DNA from: Streptomyces zhihengii
GTDB lineage: Bacteria > Actinomycetota > Actinomycetes > Streptomycetales > Streptomycetaceae
Assembly: GCF_016919245.1 (NCBI RefSeq)
Contig: NZ_JAFEJA010000001.1
Location: 4,789,501-4,853,500, forward strand
Reading direction: 5' to 3'
Length of the DNA: 64,000 nt
How positions within the stretch are numbered: position 1 is the first letter of the stretch; every line of letters starts with the position of its first letter. Under the pieces are notes generated by a model. The model saw nothing but the letters and a program-made list of their open reading frames with translations, was not told where the DNA came from and did no database searches. The position numbers were made by a program, and so were the translations under genes. This document shows positions 58,948 through 64,000 of this stretch, piece by piece.

Positions 58948-59825
58948 CCAGAAGGAGCCTCGAAGGACAGGTCGCGGTCGTCACCGGCGCCGCCCGCGGA
59001 GTCGGCGAGCTGCTGGCCCGCAAGCTGTCGGCGCGCGGCGCGAAGGTGGCGCTCGTCGGCCTGGAACCGGACGAGCTGAAGCAGGTCGCCGCCCGGCTGC
59101 ACACCGAGTGCGAGCACTGGCACGCGGACGTCACCGACCACGAGGCGATGGCGCGGGTCGCGCAGGAGGTCAAGGAGCGGTTCGGCAAGGTCGACATCGT
59201 GGTGGCGAACGCGGGCGTCGCCTCGGGCGGCCCGTTCGCCGACTCCGACCCGGTCGCCTGGCGGCGGGTCATCGAGGTCAACCTGATCGGCAGCGCCGTC
59301 ACCGGCCGGGCGTTCCTGCCTGTCCTGGTGGAGAGCCGCGGCTACTTCCTCCAGATAGCCTCGCTCGCCGCGATCACCCCGGCGCCCATGATGTCGGCGT
59401 ACTGCGCCTCCAAGTCGGGCGTGGAGGCCTTCGCGCACAGCCTGCGGGCCGAGGTCGGCTACCGCGGCGTGCGGGTCGGCGTCGGCTACCTGTCCTGGAC
59501 CGACACCGACATGGTGCGCGGCGCCGATCAGGACGACGTGATGCGGGAGCTGCGGCAGCGGCTGCCGTGGCCGTCGAACCGCACGTATCCGCTGGGGCCC
59601 GCCGTGGACCGGATCGTCGCGGGCATCGAGCGCCGGTCGGCCCATGTGTACGCCCAGTGGTGGCTGCGCGGCATGCAGTCGGTGCGCGGGTACCTGCCGG
59701 GGATCATCGCCACCGTGGGGCAGCGCGAGATGCGCCGCTTCGGGCCGCGGCTCGGCGGGGTGTCCAAGGGGCTGGTGGGCGCGGGCGGAGCGGCCGACGA
59801 GGCCAAGCGGACCGCCGACCGCTGA
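58944..59825 (+). CDS. short-chain dehydrogenase/reductase
   Basis: A 293-residue SDR. The cofactor motif is VVTGAARGVGELLARK (TGxxxGxG), with NAGVASGG, catalytic Ser in QIASLAA, and YCASK holding the catalytic Tyr and Lys. Asp after the second strand is not obvious, so NADP may be used. The C-terminus (about 230-293) is basic with possible membrane-binding helix, as in mycobacterial SDRs of similar operons. Confidence 0.9.
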   Translation: MTRRSLEGQVAVVTGAARGVGELLARKLSARGAKVALVGLEPDELKQVAARLHTECEHWHADVTDHEAMARVAQEVKERFGKVDIVVANAGVASGGPFADSDPVAWRRVIEVNLIGSAVTGRAFLPVLVESRGYFLQIASLAAITPAPMMSAYCASKSGVEAFAHSLRAEVGYRGVRVGVGYLSWTDTDMVRGADQDDVMRELRQRLPWPSNRTYPLGPAVDRIVAGIERRSAHVYAQWWLRGMQSVRGYLPGIIATVGQREMRRFGPRLGGVSKGLVGAGGAADEAKRTADR

Positions 59826-59840
59826 CCGCGGGCGGCCTCC

Positions 59841-59883
59841 CGCGCCGGGGGCGCACCCGCGACAGCGGGCGGCCCCCGGCGCG
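59841..59883. terminator. 12-bp hairpin with inner stem, bidirectional
   Basis: CGCGCCGGGGGC and GCCCCCGGCGCG enclose a second CCCGC-GACA-GCGGG stem. It separates the convergent SDR and Tricorn genes. Confidence 0.7.
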
Positions 59884-60007
59884 GTACGCGACAGCACCCG
59901 GCCCCGGTAAGCACCCCTGCCCCGGTGCGCGCGCCCCGGTACGAGCGGGCGCGACCGCCCCGGAACGGGCCGCCGCCCCGCGTCAGCCGTGAGTCGGCCG
60001 CGCTTCG

Positions 60008-63000
60008 TCAGCCGCGCGGCGGCAGCTCGGGGCGGCGCAGGTCCGGGACGGCGGAGTAGTCCGGGGGCAGCGCCGCCGGGGAGGACCTGAGCAGGTCCGT
60101 GGCCAGCCGGATCGCGTCGTCCATGTCGGTGTGGCGTCCCTCCGCCCAGTCCAGCGGGGTGCGGAGCGCGTACAGGTCCGGTTCCACGCCGTGGTTCTCG
60201 ACCGACCAGCCGTACGCGTCGAACCAGGCCGCGTTCATCGGCACGGTGATGACGGTGCCGTCGATCAGCCGGTGACGGCCCGTCATGCCGACCACGCCGC
60301 CCCAGGTGCGGGTGCCCACCACCGGGCCGAGGCCCAGCAGGCGGAACGCGGCGGTGATCATGTCCCCGTCCGACGAGGTGGCCTCGTCCGCGATCGCGAC
60401 CACCGGGCCGCGCGGCGCGTTGGAGGCGTACGACACGGGCTGGGCGTCCCGGGTCAGGTCCCAGCCGAGGATCTTCCTGGTCAGCTTCTCGACGACCAGT
60501 TCGCTGATGTGCCCGCCCGCGTTGCCGCGCACGTCCACGATCAGCGCGGGCCGTGACACCTCCAGCCGCAGATCGCGGTTGAACTGCGCCCAGCCCGAGC
60601 CGCCCATGTCGGGGATGTGCAGGTAACCGCACCGGCCGCCGCTCAGTTCCCGGACGACCTCGCGCCGCTTGGCGACCCAGTCCTGGTAGCGCAGCGGCCG
60701 CTCGTCGACCAGCGGCACCACGGCCACCCGGCGGGCCGGGCCCTCGCCGTCCGGTGACTCGAAGGTGAGCTCCACCGTGGTGCCCCCGGCCGCGGACAGC
60801 ATCGGGTACGGCCCGGCCACCGGGTCGACCGGGCGCCCGTCGACATGGGTGAGCGCCGCGCCCGCGCGGATCCCGGTGCCCGCCAGCGGGGAGCGCGCCT
60901 TGGAGTCGGACGAGTCGCCGGGCAGGATCCGCTTGACGATCCACCTCCCGTCCCGGCACACCAGATTGGCCCCGAGCAGGCCCATCGCCCGCTGGTAGTG
61001 CGAGGGGCCCTCGTTGCGCCGTGCCGGGGTCACGTACGCGTGCGAGGTGCCGAGTTCGCCGAGCACCTCGCGCAGCAGATCGGCGAACTCGTCCGGCGAG
61101 GCGACCCGTTCGACCAGCGGCCGGTACTGCTCCAGCACCCCGTCCCAGTCGATGCCGCACATGTCCGGTTCCCAGAAGTAGGCGCGGATGAGGCGCCCGG
61201 CCTCGTCGTACGCCTGGCGCCACTCGGCGGCCGGGTCGACCTCGTGGAGGATCCGGCGCATGTCGAGGTAGACCGTGGAGTCGCCGTCGCCCGGCTCGGT
61301 GGCGGGCACGGCCCGCAGCTCGCCCTCGTCGACGACCACGAGCCGGCTGCCGTCGTTGCTGACCGAGAACCAGTCCAGATGGTCGACGAGCTGGCTCCTG
61401 CGGGCCTTGGAGAGGTCGAAGTGCTCCAGGGTGGGCCGCCCCGAGGTGTCGGCCGGGTTGGCGAAGGTCTCGCCGAGCGCGCCCGAGATCGGCCAGCGCA
61501 GCCACACCAGGCCGCCGCCGTCGACGGGGTGCAGCGCGGAGTACTTGGAGGCGGTGACGGGGAACGGCACCACGCGGCTCTCCAGGCCCTCCGTCTCCAC
61601 CGTCACCGTGCCGTCGCCGCTCTCGTCCAGGGGATCGAGCCCGCCCGCGGCCGGGCGGCCCTCGGGGGTGAGCGCGAAGGGCGACGGGGTCGCCGAGGAG
61701 AGCGGCACGAGGTAGGGCCGGCAGCCCAGGGGGAACGACAGGTCGCCGGTGTGCACGTCGTAGACGGGGTCGAAGCCGCGCCACGACAGGAAGGCGAGGT
61801 AGCGGCCGTCGCTGGTGAAGACCGGGTTCTCGTCCTCGAAGCGGCCGTCGGTGACGTCGACGACGGTGCGGTCCGCGATCCTGGCGATCCGGATCTGCCG
61901 CAGCGAGCGGCCCACACCGGGGTGCGACCAGGTCAGCCAGGCGCCGTCCGGGGAGAAGGCGAGGTCCTTCACCGGCCCGTTCTCCGAGCGGACCAGTTCG
62001 GTGACCTCGCCGGTGCCCTCCTCGGCGGTGTCGACCAGCAGCAGCCGTCCGTCGTGGGCGGCGACCGCGATCCGCTCGCCCTCCGGGTCGGGTGTCATCT
62101 CCAGGACGCGCCCCAGCCCGCCCTGCGCCAGGCGCCGGGGAGGCCGGTCGCCGCTGGCCCGCGGCAGGTACGCGATCTCGACGGCGTCCTCGCCCCCGGC
62201 GTCGGTGACATAGGCGACCTGGCCGCCGCTGCCGAGCATCTCCGGCAGCCGCACCCGGACGCCCGGGGTGTCGGCGATGGTCCGCGCGGGCCCGTCGCGG
62301 TGGGTGAGCCAGTACAGGCTGCCGCGGACGCCGACCGCGCTCGCCCGGCCCGTCTCGTCGACCGACAGGGCGTCCACATGCCCCGCGGCCGGCACCTGGT
62401 AGGTGCGCCGGCCGGCGCGGGGGCCGCCGAGCCGCACCTCCAGGCGGCGCGGGACGGAGCCCGCGGTGAGCTCGTCGACGATCCACAGCTCGCCCGCGCA
62501 CTGGTAGACGACCCGGCCGCCGTCGCTCGACGCGTGCCGGGCGTAGAAGGCGTCGTGGTCGGTGTGGCGGAGCAGACCGGTGCCGTCGGGCCGGCAGGAG
62601 TAGAGGTTGCCGACGCCCTCGTGGTCGGAGAGGAAGGCGATCCGGCCGCCGGTGCCCGGGTCCCAGCGGTCGGTGCCGGGGCCGCGGACGAACATCGGGC
62701 AGTCGAGGTGCCCGTCGATGTCCGGCAGCAGCCGTTCGCCGTGCAGCCACAGCCGGCCCGTGGCGCCGCCCCGGTAGCGCTTCCAGGCGGCCGGCTCGTG
62801 CGGCGGCTTGCCGGTCAGCAGCAGGGTGCGGCGTTCGCAGCCGGTGCCGCCGGCCCGGGCGGGGGCGTCGGCGACGTCCGTGACGGCGATGTCGGAGACC
62901 GGGCCCCAGGGCAGCCGGCCGCCGGGCGCCCCGTCGACGGGCACGCTGTAGGCCCAGGAGAAGTAGGAGAACGGCTGGCCGTGCGAGGAGACGGCGAGGA

Positions 63001-63319
63001 TCTGCCCGTCCGGGGTCCAGCCGCACACCCGGGTGTCGGTCGAGCCCCAGTAGCCGAGCCGCCGCGCGGGCCCGCCGTCCACCGGCACCACATGGATCTC
63101 CGGGTCGAGGCTGCGCCAGTTCGTGTAGGCGATCCGGCTGCCGTCGGGGGAGAAGCGGGGATGGCCCACTCTGGTGCGGTCCACGGTGAGCCGCCAGGCC
63201 CGGCCCGGCCGCTGTCCCTCCGGCGCCAGGGGGGCGACCCAGAGGTCGTCCTCGGCGGCGAAGCACAGCACGTCGTCGTGCAGATGCGGGAAACGGAGAT
63301 ACGCGCCGTGGTCACTCAC
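60008..63319 (-). CDS. Tricorn-type protease (S41 peptidase, beta-propeller plus PDZ)
   Basis: A 1,103-residue protein from GTG 63319. The N-terminal half (about 1-670) has WD/propeller-like repeats (PRFSPDGSRIAYTNWR, LAFSPDGAWLTWSHP, VFTSDGRYLAFLS) that gate peptides. A C1 helical domain leads to LGTSHAYV with the catalytic His near 760, a PDZ domain at about 780-870, and the S41 core with DEATSSDGDM holding the Ser near 980. It cleaves oligopeptides left by the proteasome or Clp proteases in the cytosol; no signal peptide is seen. Actinobacterial Tricorn proteins are known, for example in S. coelicolor. Confidence 0.92.
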   Translation of the reverse strand: MSDHGAYLRFPHLHDDVLCFAAEDDLWVAPLAPEGQRPGRAWRLTVDRTRVGHPRFSPDGSRIAYTNWRSLDPEIHVVPVDGGPARRLGYWGSTDTRVCGWTPDGQILAVSSHGQPFSYFSWAYSVPVDGAPGGRLPWGPVSDIAVTDVADAPARAGGTGCERRTLLLTGKPPHEPAAWKRYRGGATGRLWLHGERLLPDIDGHLDCPMFVRGPGTDRWDPGTGGRIAFLSDHEGVGNLYSCRPDGTGLLRHTDHDAFYARHASSDGGRVVYQCAGELWIVDELTAGSVPRRLEVRLGGPRAGRRTYQVPAAGHVDALSVDETGRASAVGVRGSLYWLTHRDGPARTIADTPGVRVRLPEMLGSGGQVAYVTDAGGEDAVEIAYLPRASGDRPPRRLAQGGLGRVLEMTPDPEGERIAVAAHDGRLLLVDTAEEGTGEVTELVRSENGPVKDLAFSPDGAWLTWSHPGVGRSLRQIRIARIADRTVVDVTDGRFEDENPVFTSDGRYLAFLSWRGFDPVYDVHTGDLSFPLGCRPYLVPLSSATPSPFALTPEGRPAAGGLDPLDESGDGTVTVETEGLESRVVPFPVTASKYSALHPVDGGGLVWLRWPISGALGETFANPADTSGRPTLEHFDLSKARRSQLVDHLDWFSVSNDGSRLVVVDEGELRAVPATEPGDGDSTVYLDMRRILHEVDPAAEWRQAYDEAGRLIRAYFWEPDMCGIDWDGVLEQYRPLVERVASPDEFADLLREVLGELGTSHAYVTPARRNEGPSHYQRAMGLLGANLVCRDGRWIVKRILPGDSSDSKARSPLAGTGIRAGAALTHVDGRPVDPVAGPYPMLSAAGGTTVELTFESPDGEGPARRVAVVPLVDERPLRYQDWVAKRREVVRELSGGRCGYLHIPDMGGSGWAQFNRDLRLEVSRPALIVDVRGNAGGHISELVVEKLTRKILGWDLTRDAQPVSYASNAPRGPVVAIADEATSSDGDMITAAFRLLGLGPVVGTRTWGGVVGMTGRHRLIDGTVITVPMNAAWFDAYGWSVENHGVEPDLYALRTPLDWAEGRHTDMDDAIRLATDLLRSSPAALPPDYSAVPDLRRPELPPRG

Positions 63320-63467
63320 CCCCCAATGCTTTCCGCGCCCCGGGGGTGCGGCAACTCGTGGCACCGGGTGGATTCCGGGGGCGGCCAGGGGGCTGCCCGC
63401 ACGCCGGCGTGACGGCCCGAGGGCGCGGCGGGGACGGCCCCGGGTGCGGCGTGACCCACTCCACAAG

Positions 63468-63480
63468 CGAAACGGTTTCG
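63468..63480. promoter_or_regulatory. palindrome CGAAAC-G-GTTTCG
   Basis: A perfect 13-base inverted repeat, 47 bases (centre to centre) from a second nearly identical one at 63514. Both share CGAAAC-S-GTTTCG and lie upstream of a TetR gene. Confidence 0.75.
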
Positions 63481-63513
63481 TTTCGCTGGACCGGTGGGAT
63501 ACCTTCGAGGTGT

Positions 63514-63528
63514 ACGAAACCGTTTCGT
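63514..63528. promoter_or_regulatory. palindrome ACGAAAC-C-GTTTCGT, TetR operator
   Basis: A perfect 15-base inverted repeat 25 bases before the TetR start, as expected for autoregulation. Confidence 0.8.
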
Positions 63529-63552
63529 TCAGCGACGCCCGGGGAGGACGCC

Positions 63553-64000
63553 ATGACCACGCGCAGCAGGCTGACCCCCGAGCGTGAGACAGAGCTGTAC
63601 ACCGCGGTGCTCGACCTGCTGCGCGAGGTCGGATACGACGCCCTCACCATGGACGCCGTCGCCGGCCGCACCCGTGCCAGCAAGGCCACCCTCTACCGCC
63701 AGTGGGGGAGCAAGGCCGAGCTGGTCGTCAAGGCGATGAGGCACAACAAGCCCGCCGGTTTCGGCGACATCGACACCGGCAGCCTGCACGGCGACTTCCA
63801 CGCGATGCTCGACCGCACGGACGACTGTCAGATGGAGAAGGACTCCGCGCTGATGCGGGGCCTCGCCCAGGCGATCCACACCAACCCCGATCTGCACGAG
63901 GCGCTGCGCGACCTGCTGATCGAGCCCGAGATGTCGGGGCTCGACGTGCTGCTGCGCAGAGCCGTGGACCGGGGCGAGATCCGGCGCGACAATCCGGCGC
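63553..64000 (+). CDS. TetR family regulator (partial, runs off the window)
   Basis: The first 149 codons of a TetR protein from ATG 63553 behind GGGGAGGA. The helix-turn-helix is ELYTAVLDLLREVGYDALTM, then DAVAGRTRASKATLYRQWGS. The ligand-binding domain is cut by the end of the window. Two GAAAC/GTTTC palindromes upstream point to autoregulation; its target gene is probably further right. Confidence 0.9.
   Translation, partial: MTTRSRLTPERETELYTAVLDLLREVGYDALTMDAVAGRTRASKATLYRQWGSKAELVVKAMRHNKPAGFGDIDTGSLHGDFHAMLDRTDDCQMEKDSALMRGLAQAIHTNPDLHEALRDLLIEPEMSGLDVLLRRAVDRGEIRRDNPA

Noticed and set aside
58593..63266. 1,557-codon - strand frame across SDR, hydrolase and Tricorn
   Set aside because: Spans convergent real genes and reads as Arg/Gly/Pro repeats.

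Overview
The window is high-GC actinobacterial DNA and looks like Streptomyces. Supporting signs are GTG and TTG starts, ATGA or GTGA gene couplings, a 332-residue HrdD-type sigma factor behind a SigR-type promoter, DUF6227- and DUF6415-like proteins, and one rare TTA leucine codon. The identification comes from reading sequence and proteins only; no database search was run.

Layout. (1) 1-15.7 kb: right part of a siphovirus-type prophage. It carries a tail gene end, a small structural protein, tail tube, a tail chaperone with a very likely programmed -1 frameshift, a 1,633-residue tape measure protein, distal tail and tip/fibre proteins, an endolysin, three small membrane proteins (lysis), and a regulatory end with two XRE regulators. 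It stops next to the 3' end of a tRNA-Arg(CCU) gene, the expected kind of attachment site. (2) 15.8-32.8 kb: SulP transporter plus beta-carbonic anhydrase, a secreted protein, an acyl-CoA ligase, an M6 protease, TetR plus DHA2 exporter, MarR plus LigB-type dioxygenase, hrdD, WYL regulator plus a second DHA2 exporter, a DUF6227-like protein and a P1 (DmpA-like) peptidase. (3) 33.0-38.2 kb: a tightly coupled five-gene operon for a membrane-associated molybdoenzyme with ferredoxin-type and Rieske subunits. (4) 38.3-53.9 kb: mscL, a SAF-domain protein, MTA phosphorylase, an FmdB/Ruc-like zinc protein behind a CIRCE-like element, an MFS transporter, a cation/proton antiporter that appears to start at CTG, penicillin acylase, 5-formyl-THF cyclo-ligase, then galU-glp(moeA)-moaC-mog-rimJ-glpR. 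Much of this neighbourhood (mscL, ruc, 5-FCL, galU, moeA, rimJ, glpR) is also clustered in Mycobacterium tuberculosis (Rv0985c-Rv0996), so it is an old actinobacterial core block. (5) 53.9-64 kb: tRNA-Ala(CGC), GNAT, exonuclease III, MerR divergent from a Baeyer-Villiger monooxygenase / hydrolase / SDR operon, a Tricorn-type protease, and the start of a TetR gene with two palindromic operators.

Functional links. moaC, mog and moeA/glp supply molybdenum cofactor steps that the 33-38 kb enzyme needs, although Glp with GlpR probably also acts in cell division. The most notable signals are the C CCU UUC slippery heptamer, the CIRCE-like element before the FmdB/Ruc gene, the molybdoenzyme-Rieske operon, the paired TACCG palindromes before the monooxygenase operon, and the TTA codon in a prophage-end regulator.
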